Position numbers and translations under genes: made by a program. Shown here piece after piece: positions 1 through 5,913 of a stretch of DNA of 9,524 nucleotides; positions within the stretch are counted from its first letter, which is position 1, and every line of letters starts with the position of its first letter. The DNA comes from an uncultured Micrococcales bacterium. Lineage in GTDB: Bacteria > Actinomycetota > Actinomycetes > Actinomycetales > Microbacteriaceae. The notes under the pieces are model-generated. The model saw only the letters and a program-made list of their open reading frames with translations, ran no database searches and was not told the DNA's origin. The DNA lies in NCBI GenBank assembly GCA_903929105.1, contig CAIYTL010000101.1, forward strand, positions 1 to 9,524. The letters run 5' to 3'.

Positions 1-1620
1 GCCAAGGTTGAAGGTTGAAGCCAAACCAGCGGCCAAGAAAATTGCAGCGGCAAGAGCGGCCCAACGGGCACCTTCGCTAAACGCGTCGTCGGCAGCGGTG
101 ATAGCCGCTTGGCCGTCAGCAGTGCTGCCGTTTGCCATCAAAATGCCAGGGATTCCCGGAATCGCGCCACCTGAACTGTCGACAACCGAGTTCACAATCT
201 GAGTTTTGGCAGCACCGGTGATGTGAAGGTCGTCAAGACGACTCTCAAGGCTGAGCTGAGTTGCCGAGAACAACACGGTTCCCAAAACTGCGATGCCAAG
301 AGCTGAGCCGATCTGGCGCACGGTGCTCTGTGAGCCAGAACCCTGACCCGAAAGCTCAACCGGCACGTCGACCATGATTACACCGGTTAGCTGAGCGGTT
401 GCAAAACCAATGCCCAAACCATAGAGCAGTAGGCAAGGAGCAACCCAGCCCCAACCAGCGTCGGCGCCAACTGCAACAGCCGTGCCGATAACACCGATGA
501 GCTCAAGCAAAACACCAAGCTGAACAGCTCGAGCCGGGGCCACCTTGCCGCTCATTGCGCCACCAGCGCCTGAAGCCAAGAAAGCACCACCAGCCAACCA
601 AAGCAAAACCAGACCCGACTCAATCGCAGTCAGGTGCTCAACGTTTTGAAACCAAAGTGGCAAAGCAAACAAAATTCCGAACTCACCAAGCGAAATGATT
701 AGCGCAGCAATCGAACCGTTTCTAAACGAAGCAATGCCAAACAGGGTGAGGTCAAGCAAAACCTGCTTCTGAGCTTTGGCACGGGCGCGCTCCCAAAGCA
801 CAAATAGCGTGCCGGTGATCAAAGCGGTCGCGAGTGAAATTGGAATCACCGAAAGCCCGTCTTTAGCCCAATCGAAACCAAACAGCGCAAAGTGGTGGTC
901 GGCATCAACCAGCCACCAGCCGTAGGTGCGGCCTTCGATAAGACCGAATACCAAGGTGAGGAACATCACGATTGAAAGCAAGGCACCAACGAAGTCGAGG
1001 CCCTTGACTGCCGAAACAACTTTTGACTCAGCAACAAACAAAAGCAAACCAGCAATGATGATCACGCCGATAGGCAGGTTGATGTTGAACGCAAGACGCC
1101 AACCGTCTTTGCCAAAGTCAGTTGCTAGCCAGCCACCCAAAACCGGGCCAAGGGCAACCATTCCACCGATTGTTGAACCCCAAATGGCAAACGCAATGCC
1201 GCGCTCTTTGCCCTGAAAGTTAGCGTTCACAAGTGAAAGCGTGGTTGGCAAAACCATTGAGCCACCGATGCCCTGAACCACACGGGCCAAAACCATCGAG
1301 CTAAAGTCTTGCGAAACACCAGCCCACATCGACGCACCCGTGAAAATCACGATGCCCACAATGAGCAACATTTTGCGGCCGTAACGGTCAGCTACCGAAC
1401 CCCAAACCAAAAGCAAAGAGGTGAAAACCAAAACATAGCTTTCTTGAACCCACTGAACCTGAGTGGAGTCGAGCTTTAGAGCATCGATAACTTTCGGAAA
1501 AATCGTGTTGACGATCGTGCCGTCAATGATTACGAGCGAGATGCCCATCGAAATGAACACAAGGCCAAGCCAACGAAAGCGCTGAGCGCGGGTTAGTGGT
1601 GCAGCTGAAATGTTTGACAT
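1..1620 (-). CDS. DHA2-family (EmrB/QacA-type) MFS drug exporter, 3' end outside window
   Basis: Translating the minus strand from the ATG at 1620 gives an open frame of 540 codons to the window edge with no stop, so the C-terminus is missing. The protein is very hydrophobic and fits a 14-helix proton-driven multidrug exporter of the inner membrane. Visible signatures are DGTIVN in helix 1 (residues 33-38), the motif A loop GSVADRYGRK (74-83) and the antiporter motif C GGMVALGPVLGG (152-163). Near residue 440 comes a stretch RQIGSALGIAVLGTVLF typical of actinobacterial DHA2 proteins, then a hydrophilic loop and a last alanine-rich helix. DHA2 proteins are often about 480-560 residues, so little is missing. 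A weak purine-rich AAAGAAAG lies about 7 nt before the ATG. Only 23 bp separate it from the stop of the EamA remnant upstream, which suggests a former two-gene transporter unit. The substrate cannot be inferred. No local regulator gene is visible. Confidence 0.9.
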   Translation of the reverse strand, partial: MSNISAAPLTRAQRFRWLGLVFISMGISLVIIDGTIVNTIFPKVIDALKLDSTQVQWVQESYVLVFTSLLLVWGSVADRYGRKMLLIVGIVIFTGASMWAGVSQDFSSMVLARVVQGIGGSMVLPTTLSLVNANFQGKERGIAFAIWGSTIGGMVALGPVLGGWLATDFGKDGWRLAFNINLPIGVIIIAGLLLFVAESKVVSAVKGLDFVGALLSIVMFLTLVFGLIEGRTYGWWLVDADHHFALFGFDWAKDGLSVIPISLATALITGTLFVLWERARAKAQKQVLLDLTLFGIASFRNGSIAALIISLGEFGILFALPLWFQNVEHLTAIESGLVLLWLAGGAFLASGAGGAMSGKVAPARAVQLGVLLELIGVIGTAVAVGADAGWGWVAPCLLLYGLGIGFATAQLTGVIMVDVPVELSGQGSGSQSTVRQIGSALGIAVLGTVLFSATQLSLESRLDDLHITGAAKTQIVNSVVDSSGGAIPGIPGILMANGSTADGQAAITAADDAFSEGARWAALAAAIFLAAGLASTFNLG

Positions 1621-1643
1621 ATAGATGCTTTCTTTTGTTGAAG

Positions 1644-1838
1644 TTATGCCACTGCAAGTAGCACCGAGGCCACCAAAGCTAAAACGATGCCAACCATTTG
1701 CACAGTTGCCACCTTTTCTTTAAGAACCAATCTAGCCAACAGAATTGTTCCCGCAAGGTAAAGCCAGGTTAAGACGCTCGCAATTGTTGGTGTGCCGTTC
1801 ACCGCGGCAGCTCGAAACAGAAGGGTCTTGGTTTCAGC
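1644..1838 (-). pseudogene. C-terminal remnant of an EamA/DMT-family transporter
   Basis: The minus strand carries 64 sense codons and a TAA (1644-1646) reading like the last two helices of an EamA permease. It contains a segment RAAAVNGTPTIASVLTWLY, then LAGTILLARLVLKEKV, then VQMVGIVLALVASVLLAVA. The LYPxxTxLLAxxxLxE pattern of helix 9 and the closing helix 10 are recognisable, although the usual proline after LY is leucine here. A complete EamA protein has about 10 helices and 280-300 residues, so roughly the first four fifths are absent. The frame stays open to a stop inside tRNA-Phe (1941-1943), but that part is tRNA and terminator sequence, not transporter. No credible start codon or ribosome binding site is seen; the GTG at 1799-1801 is the only early candidate. 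The remnant begins right behind the tRNA-Phe terminator, consistent with a deletion or rearrangement at the tRNA locus. It is most likely non-functional. Confidence 0.75.
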
Positions 1839-1847
1839 CTTATCAAC

Positions 1848-1884
1848 AAAAAACCCTCTCGAAGCTTGCGCCTTGAGAGGGTTT
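1848..1884 (-). terminator. Intrinsic terminator of tRNA-Phe
   Basis: On the minus strand a perfect 10-bp stem (1875-1884 with 1851-1860, AAACCCTCTC/GAGAGGGTTT) encloses a 14-nt loop and ends in a run of six T (1853-1848). It starts 5 bp after the 3' end of tRNA-Phe and would end the tRNA transcript before the EamA remnant. Confidence 0.85.
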
Positions 1885-1889
1885 GTTTG

Positions 1890-1962
1890 TGGCTCCGACG
1901 GGCGTCGATCCCGTGACCTAACGATTTTCAGTCGTTCGCTCTACCGACTGAGCTACAGAGCC
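1890..1962 (-). tRNA. tRNA-Phe (anticodon GAA)
   Basis: The reverse complement folds into a standard 73-nt cloverleaf. The acceptor stem is GGCTCTG/CGGAGCC (one G-U pair), the D arm holds AGCTCAGTCGGTAGAGC, the anticodon loop is CTGAAAA with anticodon GAA, and the T arm is GGGATCGACGCCC. The discriminator is A. The next bases are CAA, so CCA is not encoded and must be added by the CCA-adding enzyme, unlike the other two tRNAs here. It is the last tRNA of the minus-strand cluster and is followed by its own terminator. Confidence 0.97.
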
Positions 1963-1993
1963 AGATGCGATTTTAAAGTCACACCTTTTCAAC

Positions 1994-2016
1994 AAAAGCC
2001 CCTCTTTCGAAGGGCT
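1994..2016 (-). terminator. Intrinsic terminator between tRNA-Asp and tRNA-Phe
   Basis: Read on the minus strand, AGCCCTTC and GAGGGGCT form an 8-bp stem (2016-2009 with 2004-1997, one G-U pair) closed by a GAAA tetraloop and followed by TTT. It lies 4 bp after the encoded CCA of tRNA-Asp. It may end part of the Glu-Asp transcripts, in which case tRNA-Phe needs read-through or its own promoter, or it may be a processing hairpin. Confidence 0.7.
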
Positions 2017-2020
2017 CTGC

Positions 2021-2097
2021 TGGCGATCCTGACGGGACTTGAACCCGCGACCTCCGCCGTGACAGGGCGGCGCGCTAACCAACTGCGCTACAGGACC
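2021..2097 (-). tRNA. tRNA-Asp (anticodon GUC)
   Basis: The reverse complement is a 74-nt tRNA plus an encoded CCA. The acceptor stem GGTCCTG pairs with CAGGATC (one G-U pair), the D arm has AGCGCAGTTGGTTAGCGC, the anticodon loop is CTGTCAC with anticodon GTC, and the T arm is GCGGGTTCAAGTCCCGT. The discriminator G is the expected identity base for Asp, and CCA follows at 2023-2021. It sits 28 bp downstream of tRNA-Glu and is probably co-transcribed with it. Confidence 0.97.
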
Positions 2098-2125
2098 TTA
2101 CTGTGCTATCTCAACCTCATCGCCA

Positions 2126-2201
2126 TGGTGACCCCAACGGGATTCGAACCCGTGCTGCCGCCGTGAAAGGGCGGTGTCCTAGGCCTCTAAACGATGGGGC
2201 C
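2126..2201 (-). tRNA. tRNA-Glu (anticodon UUC)
   Basis: The reverse complement gives a 73-nt cloverleaf plus encoded CCA (2128-2126). The acceptor stem GGCCCCA pairs with TGGGGTC (one G-U pair), the anticodon loop is CTTTCAC with anticodon TTC, the T arm is GCACGGGTTCGAATCCCGT and the discriminator is A. It is the promoter-proximal member of the minus-strand cluster Glu-Asp-Phe. Confidence 0.97.
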
Positions 2202-2235
2202 AAATAGCAATGGAGCTAATAAGCACCGAGGGTCA

Positions 2236-2264
2236 AGAATACTGAGTTCGCTGGCAAATAGCAA
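2236..2264 (-). promoter_or_regulatory. Candidate promoter of the tRNA-Glu-Asp-Phe cluster
   Basis: On the minus strand TTGCTA (2264-2259) and TATTCT (2241-2236) are separated by 17 bp, which would start transcription about 28 nt before tRNA-Glu. Both boxes match the consensus only partly. A rival TTGACC at 2236-2231 overlaps the -10 box, but no good -10 lies at the right distance from it. Confidence 0.35.
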
Positions 2265-2383
2265 CCTGACCAGTTTTTTGAAACTTTGCTGAGAATTCGA
2301 GCCTTGAAGCCTGTCATTGCAGACAATTTTTGAAGTATCAAGGTTAACTTGAAAGTGGAGCAAACTGTTTGCCCACCAGATTT

Positions 2384-2388
2384 GAGGA
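2384..2388 (+). promoter_or_regulatory. Ribosome binding site that fixes the NlpC/P60 start
   Basis: GAGGA lies 8 nt before the TTG at 2397 and is the strongest Shine-Dalgarno match in the leader. The upstream TTG at 2349 has only AAGG at 5 nt and would put 16 mostly non-basic residues before the signal peptide. Confidence 0.65.
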
Positions 2389-2396
2389 TTCACCTT

Positions 2397-3593
2397 TTGC
2401 GCAAAAGATTTTCGGCAGCACTAGCGGGTGCGGTGGCGTTGACGCTAACCGCCAGCATTGCCATTTTTGCGCCATCGTTCGCCGCGCCAAGCTACCCCAG
2501 CTGGGCTGACATTCAGGCAGCGAAAGCGAACGAAACTAAAAAGAAGACCATGATTAGCAATCTGCAGGCCACGATTGCCACCCTTGGGGTCGAAGCAGAC
2601 AAACTTGCAAAAGTTGCGCTCATCAAAGGCGAAGCTTTTAACCAGGCACAAGACGCAGTTGATTTGATGACCCTCAAAGTAAAGTCACTTCAGAGCCAAG
2701 CCGATCAAGCTAACCAGCAAGCCGATGCTGCTAAAGCCGAGTTAGGCCAGATCGCGGCTCAAATGTATCGCGATGGTTCAGCCGGCACTTCGCTTGACCT
2801 TTTTTTGAATGCCGGCCAAGCCGACAACCTGCTCTATCAGTTGGGCACCCAAGACCAGCTTGCTGGCCAGAGCCAAAGTCTTTATGAGCGAGCAGTGCAA
2901 CGGCAGCAATATGCCCAGTCGATCACCGACACCCTCAAGGCGGCAAAAGTTCAGCTGGCCGATGAAGCCACCGTGGCGCAGGCTGCGTTTGCCGATGCAA
3001 AAGCGGCTGCCAGCGCGGTTCAAGCAAAAGTTGATGCAAACAACGCGCTCAACAAAGTTTTCTATGCGCAGCTTGCGACCCTGCGTAACACCACAGCCAC
3101 CCTTGAGCAGCAGCGCGCTGACGGTCTGGCCGCCGAGGCCCGCCAAAACGCAGTTAAGACCATGCCGATCGCCCCAGAGCTTTACACGGTGGGCCCGGCT
3201 GATCAGGGCAAAGTCGACACCGCGCTAGCTTTCGCTCGTCAGCAACTTGGTGAGCCTTATGTGCTTGGCGGAATGGGCCCTGGAATCTGGGACTGCTCGG
3301 GCATTACCAAAGCCTCTTATGCTGCAGCTGGAATCTACATCGGCACTCACTCAGCCACAAACCAGTTCGACACCATGGCTGCCGAGCGACGCTTGGTTCC
3401 GCTAAACCAAGCGGTTCAGGGCGACTTGATGTGGTACACCCAGTCGTCGGCATTCAACGGTGACAAATATCACGTGGTGATTTTCTTGGGCGGCGGCATG
3501 ATGCTTGAAGCACCAAACCCTTCAGCAACAGTTCGAATCGTGCCGCTTCGATACGGCGAACTGTTCCCATACGCGGGCCGGCCCTCAGCTTAA
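2397..3593 (+). CDS. Secreted coiled-coil NlpC/P60 peptidoglycan endopeptidase (RipA-like)
   Basis: The 398-residue protein, counted from the TTG at 2397, cuts peptide stems of peptidoglycan outside the membrane, probably during daughter-cell separation. Residues 1-30 form a signal peptide: basic RKRF, a hydrophobic core, then PSFAA as likely cleavage site. Residues about 35-255 are alanine-, glutamine- and lysine-rich with long helical heptads, like the autoinhibitory coiled coils of actinobacterial RipA and CwlO-type enzymes. The NlpC/P60 domain spans about 273-398. The nucleophile is Cys300 in WDCSG, with His359 in HVVIFLGGG. Glu371 in MLEAPN stands 12 residues after the His, the same spacing I recall for the RipA triad (C383, H432, E444). 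An earlier in-frame TTG at 2349 would add 16 residues, but the GAGGA site favours 2397. The gene stands alone between divergent tRNAs and a terminator. The family is certain; the cellular role is inferred. Confidence 0.92.
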   Translation: MRKRFSAALAGAVALTLTASIAIFAPSFAAPSYPSWADIQAAKANETKKKTMISNLQATIATLGVEADKLAKVALIKGEAFNQAQDAVDLMTLKVKSLQSQADQANQQADAAKAELGQIAAQMYRDGSAGTSLDLFLNAGQADNLLYQLGTQDQLAGQSQSLYERAVQRQQYAQSITDTLKAAKVQLADEATVAQAAFADAKAAASAVQAKVDANNALNKVFYAQLATLRNTTATLEQQRADGLAAEARQNAVKTMPIAPELYTVGPADQGKVDTALAFARQQLGEPYVLGGMGPGIWDCSGITKASYAAAGIYIGTHSATNQFDTMAAERRLVPLNQAVQGDLMWYTQSSAFNGDKYHVVIFLGGGMMLEAPNPSATVRIVPLRYGELFPYAGRPSA

Positions 3594-3595
3594 AA

Positions 3596-3634
3596 CAAAA
3601 CTCCATGCGCCTTTTCAGTGCGCACGGAGTTTTG
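3596..3634. terminator. Bidirectional terminator between nlpC/p60 and ppa
   Basis: A 9-bp stem CAAAACTCC/GGAGTTTTG (3596-3604 with 3626-3634) continues, after one A/C mismatch, into TGCGC/GCGCA (3606-3610 with 3620-3624) around a 9-nt loop. The outer stem supplies T-rich ends in both directions, so one hairpin can end both convergent transcripts. It begins 2 bp after the peptidase stop and ends 7 bp before the ppa stop. Confidence 0.85.
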
Positions 3635-3641
3635 TGAAACT

Positions 3642-4121
3642 TTAACCCTGGTAACGAACCTGAGCTTCTTCGATTAGCTTCTCGGCGGCTGCACGGTCAG
3701 CCCACTCGCCAACCTTGACCCACTTGCCAGGCTCGAGGTCTTTGTAGTGGCTAAAGAAGTGCAAAAGCTCATCTTTAGTCTGCTGCGGAACATCGTTGAT
3801 GTCTTGAATGTGAGCCCAACGCTTGTCTTTAGCAGGCACGCAAAGAATCTTCTCGTCGATGCCACCGTCGTCTTCCATAGGCAAAACACCAACCGGGCGA
3901 ACGCTCACGACAACGCCTGGGTAGACCGGAAACTCGAGAAGCACAAGGGCGTCTAGCGGGTCGCCGTCGCCGCCGAGTGTGTTGTCGAAGTATCCGTAGT
4001 CAACTGGGTAAACAAACGGGGTGAACAGCACGCGGTCTAGGTGAACGCGACCGGTTTCGTGGTCAACCTCATATTTGTTGCGGCTGCCTCGGGGAATCTC
4101 AATGACGGCGTCAAATGGCAC
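3642..4121 (-). CDS. ppa: Inorganic pyrophosphatase, family I (soluble)
   Basis: This cytoplasmic enzyme hydrolyses pyrophosphate to phosphate and so pulls nucleotide, tRNA-charging and cofactor reactions forward. From the GTG at 4121 the protein has 159 residues, close to the roughly 160 of actinobacterial homologues. It opens with PFDAVIEIPRGSRNKYEVDH, the usual N-terminus containing the active-site Lys and Glu (K16, E18). The family signature DGDPLDALVLLE carries metal-binding Asp52, Asp54 and Asp57, and a further acidic/basic cluster DEKILCVPAKDKRW follows. The frame also opens at a TTG at 4145, but AGGAG at 4131-4127 lies 5 nt before the GTG and homology starts there, so the shorter form is preferred. 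The gene converges on the peptidase gene and diverges from tilS across a 78-bp gap. Confidence 0.96.
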   Translation of the reverse strand: MPFDAVIEIPRGSRNKYEVDHETGRVHLDRVLFTPFVYPVDYGYFDNTLGGDGDPLDALVLLEFPVYPGVVVSVRPVGVLPMEDDGGIDEKILCVPAKDKRWAHIQDINDVPQQTKDELLHFFSHYKDLEPGKWVKVGEWADRAAAEKLIEEAQVRYQG

Positions 4122-4126
4122 GGGGG

Positions 4127-4131
4127 CTCCT
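4127..4131 (-). promoter_or_regulatory. Ribosome binding site that fixes the ppa start
   Basis: On the minus strand AGGAG (4131-4127) precedes the GTG at 4121 by 5 nt. It lies inside the longer frame that begins at the TTG at 4145, which argues that the longer frame is not the real gene start. Confidence 0.8.
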
Positions 4132-4161
4132 AAAGTTTTGGGCAAGTGTCTCTCGCCAACC

Positions 4162-4171
4162 CTTATAGGTT
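4162..4171. promoter_or_regulatory. Candidate overlapping divergent -10 elements for ppa and tilS
   Basis: On the minus strand TATAAG (4167-4162) is a 5/6 match to a -10 box and would start ppa mRNA about 34 nt before its GTG. On the plus strand TAGGTT (4166-4171) fits the TAnnnT pattern and would start tilS mRNA about 20 nt before its ATG. The two boxes overlap within AACC-CTTATA-GGTT (4158-4171). No good -35 box is seen on either strand. Confidence 0.35.
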
Positions 4172-4199
4172 ATCGAATTGCGAAGCTAGGCTTTTATTT

Positions 4200-5258
4200 A
4201 TGGTGGCCCGACCTCGACTGACTTCTGCGATTGCCGATATTCGGCGTGCGGTTAGAGACTCTTTAGATGCTGCCGCTGCGGCTTCGGGCCGGCCTTTGGC
4301 AACTGGCGAACTAATTTTGGTGGCCTGTTCTGGCGGGCCAGACAGTTTGGCTTTGGCCGCTGCCTTGGCCTTTGAGGTGGGTTCGGCACACCGCGATGGT
4401 TTGGGGCTGCGCGCCGGCGCTGTGATTGTTGATCATGGGCTTCAAGCAGTTTCAGCTGAGGTAGCTGAGCGCACCGCGGGCGTTTTGCAAGATCTAGGTC
4501 TTGAGCCGGTTGAGATTGTCAAAGTAACGGTTGGCGATGCCGGTGGGCCAGAAGCCGCAGCTCGCGATGCCCGTTATGCCGCGCTGCGAGCCTCGGCCGC
4601 AAAGTTAGGTGCGCGTTTTGTTTTGCTCGGCCACACGCTAAATGACCAAGCCGAGACCGTGTTGCTGGGTTTGGCTCGCGGCTCTGGGGCTCGCAGTTTG
4701 AGTGGCATGGCGGCAATCAGCCCAATTGAGGGTGCCGGCGAGTTTTTGCGACCGCTGCTTGGCATCGGGCGCGAAACAACAGTAGCTTTCTGCGCCGATA
4801 GCGGGTTGAGACCATGGAATGACCCGCACAACCTCGACCCTAAGTTCACGCGCGTTCGAGTGCGCCAAAACGTTTTGCCACTGCTAGAAGCCGAGCTCGG
4901 CCCAGGGGTGGCTGAGGCCCTTGCCCGCAGTGCCGACCTGCTTCGTGCCGACGCCGATCATCTCGATGATTTGGCCAACGCGCAGTTCAAGCAACTGGCG
5001 CTTCTGGGTTCAACCGACCTCGAGTTCGAAATCAAACCCTTGACTGCGCTGGCCGATGCCATTCGCAGCCGAGTGCTCAAGTTGGCGCTTGCGGTTTTTG
5101 CCGCCGAAAGCAGTGCCGTGCACATTCGTGCCATCGAAGATTTGCTTGACAACTGGCACGGGCAGAAACCGCTGACCTTGCCAAGGGTTAGAGTAGAACG
5201 TGCGGGTGAGAAACTCGTTTTCAAGAGCACAAAAACCATGAAATCTGGAGTCTGCTGA
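4200..5258 (+). CDS. tilS: tRNA(Ile)-lysidine synthase
   Basis: TilS uses ATP and lysine to convert C34 of the CAU-anticodon tRNA-Ile to lysidine, so that it reads AUA instead of AUG; it is normally essential. From the ATG at 4200 the protein has 352 residues. The N-type PP-loop ATPase motif SGGPDS lies at residues 44-49, followed by VDHGLQ and by GHTLNDQAETVLLGLARGSG, both typical of TilS. The segment FTRVRVRQNVLPLLE leads into the helical part, and a short C-terminal domain ends the protein. The frame extends to a GTG at 4146, but homology begins near 4200, the extension lacks a ribosome binding site, and the candidate -10 box lies inside it. The ribosome site at 4200 is itself weak (AGG at 9 nt). 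The TGA stop directly abuts the hpt GTG, so the two genes are probably translationally coupled. Confidence 0.94.
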   Translation: MVARPRLTSAIADIRRAVRDSLDAAAAASGRPLATGELILVACSGGPDSLALAAALAFEVGSAHRDGLGLRAGAVIVDHGLQAVSAEVAERTAGVLQDLGLEPVEIVKVTVGDAGGPEAAARDARYAALRASAAKLGARFVLLGHTLNDQAETVLLGLARGSGARSLSGMAAISPIEGAGEFLRPLLGIGRETTVAFCADSGLRPWNDPHNLDPKFTRVRVRQNVLPLLEAELGPGVAEALARSADLLRADADHLDDLANAQFKQLALLGSTDLEFEIKPLTALADAIRSRVLKLALAVFAAESSAVHIRAIEDLLDNWHGQKPLTLPRVRVERAGEKLVFKSTKTMKSGVC

Positions 5259-5810
5259 GTGGATGTTTCGAAGGTCGCTGACCAAATTACAAAAGTTTTG
5301 GTCACCGAAGAGCAGATCAAAGCCCGGGTTGCCGAAATAGCAGCCGAAATCGACGCGGCATATGCTGGCAAAGAGCTTTTGCTGGTTGGCGTACTAAAAG
5401 GCGCCGTCATGTTTATGGCCGACCTTTCACGTGCCATGCAGATTCCTACCCAGGTTGACTGGATGGCCGTTTCTTCTTATGGCTCAGGCACTGTGTCTTC
5501 GGGGGTTGTGCGCATTTTGAAAGACCTCGACGCCGACGTTTTGGGTCGTCACGTGCTGATTGTTGAAGACATTGTTGACTCAGGTTTGACGCTTTCTTGG
5601 TTGGCCCACAACTTGACCAATCGCGGTGCGGTTTCGGTCAAAGTTGTTGCTTTGTTGCGCAAGCCAGAGGCAGCCAAAGTTGATGTTGACGTTGAGTGGA
5701 TCGGCTTTGATCTGCCAAACGAGTTTGTCGTGGGCTATGGCCTTGACTTCAACGAGAACTATCGTTCACTAACTTCGGTTGCTGTGCTTTCACCAAAGGT
5801 TTACAGCTAA
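5259..5810 (+). CDS. hpt: Hypoxanthine (guanine) phosphoribosyltransferase
   Basis: The enzyme joins PRPP with hypoxanthine or guanine to give IMP or GMP, salvaging purines in the cytoplasm. The 183-residue length is standard. The 13-residue PRPP-binding signature VLIVEDIVDSGLTL covers residues 99-112, with Glu103/Asp104 contacting metal and ribose and Asp107 as probable catalytic base. The flexible loop SSYGSGT (72-78) and the base-binding region WIGFDLPNEFVVGYGLDF (147-164) are intact. Translation starts at GTG 5259 immediately after the tilS stop, with GGAG 8 nt upstream inside tilS. In Mycobacterium tuberculosis the homologues also lie in the order tilS, hpt, then ftsH and folate genes. 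Confidence 0.96.
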   Translation: MDVSKVADQITKVLVTEEQIKARVAEIAAEIDAAYAGKELLLVGVLKGAVMFMADLSRAMQIPTQVDWMAVSSYGSGTVSSGVVRILKDLDADVLGRHVLIVEDIVDSGLTLSWLAHNLTNRGAVSVKVVALLRKPEAAKVDVDVEWIGFDLPNEFVVGYGLDFNENYRSLTSVAVLSPKVYS

Positions 5811-5913
5811 GTTATTCCGTTGGCGAACAGGCTAGGGTTCGCGGCATTACGAGCAGTAACCTTATGGTTAGCCTTCTTGTCTTCTCGAAAGGAATGCGGC
5901 CCCGGCCGCGAGC
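5811..5913 (+). promoter_or_regulatory. ftsH leader with several dyad symmetries and an odd ribosome binding site
   Basis: This 103-bp gap contains GCGAAC/GTTCGC around an 8-nt loop (5823-5842), TAACC/GGTTA around TTAT (5857-5870) and GCGGC/GCCGC around CCCG (5897-5910). A TATGGT at 5863-5868 could be a -10 box, starting the mRNA near 5875, but no convincing -35 is visible. The Shine-Dalgarno AAAGGA (5888-5893) is 20 nt from the ATG at 5914. If the third hairpin folds, only about 6 unpaired nt remain between them. There is no T-run behind the first two dyads, so they are not obvious terminators. Confidence 0.45.

Larger units (their letters stand above)
2202..2396. other. Intergenic region between tRNA-Glu and the NlpC/P60 gene
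   Basis: These 195 bp separate the divergent tRNA cluster and peptidase gene. They must contain promoters for both, but I find no clear plus-strand -35/-10 pair. No c-di-AMP (ydaO-type) riboswitch core, which often precedes cell-wall hydrolase genes in actinobacteria, is recognisable. In-frame TTG (2349) and GTG (2355) codons could extend the peptidase N-terminally but are disfavoured. Confidence 0.6.

Noticed and set aside
5..20. Short tandem repeat GGTTGAA twice
   Set aside because: It lies within codons of the exporter's last helix region and is only two copies; no sign of a functional repeat.
1792..2166. A plus-strand open frame of 124 codons
   Set aside because: It runs antisense through tRNA-Phe, tRNA-Asp and part of tRNA-Glu; its coding look comes from conserved tRNA sequence.
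2187..2393. Minus-strand open frame of 68 codons overlapping the tRNA-Glu 5' end and the peptidase leader
   Set aside because: It overlaps a tRNA, lacks a ribosome binding site and resembles no known protein; part of it is tRNA sequence.
2265..2396. c-di-AMP (ydaO-type) riboswitch before the cell-wall hydrolase
   Set aside because: I checked because such switches precede these genes in actinobacteria, but the conserved core sequences are not present.
4146..4199. N-terminal extension of tilS from GTG 4146
   Set aside because: No ribosome binding site, no family similarity, and it would cover the likely divergent promoter region.
5823..5842. Possible LexA/SOS box (GCGAAC ... GTTCGC)
   Set aside because: Actinobacterial SOS boxes have four bases between GAAC and GTTC; here there are eight, and ftsH/hpt are not SOS genes.
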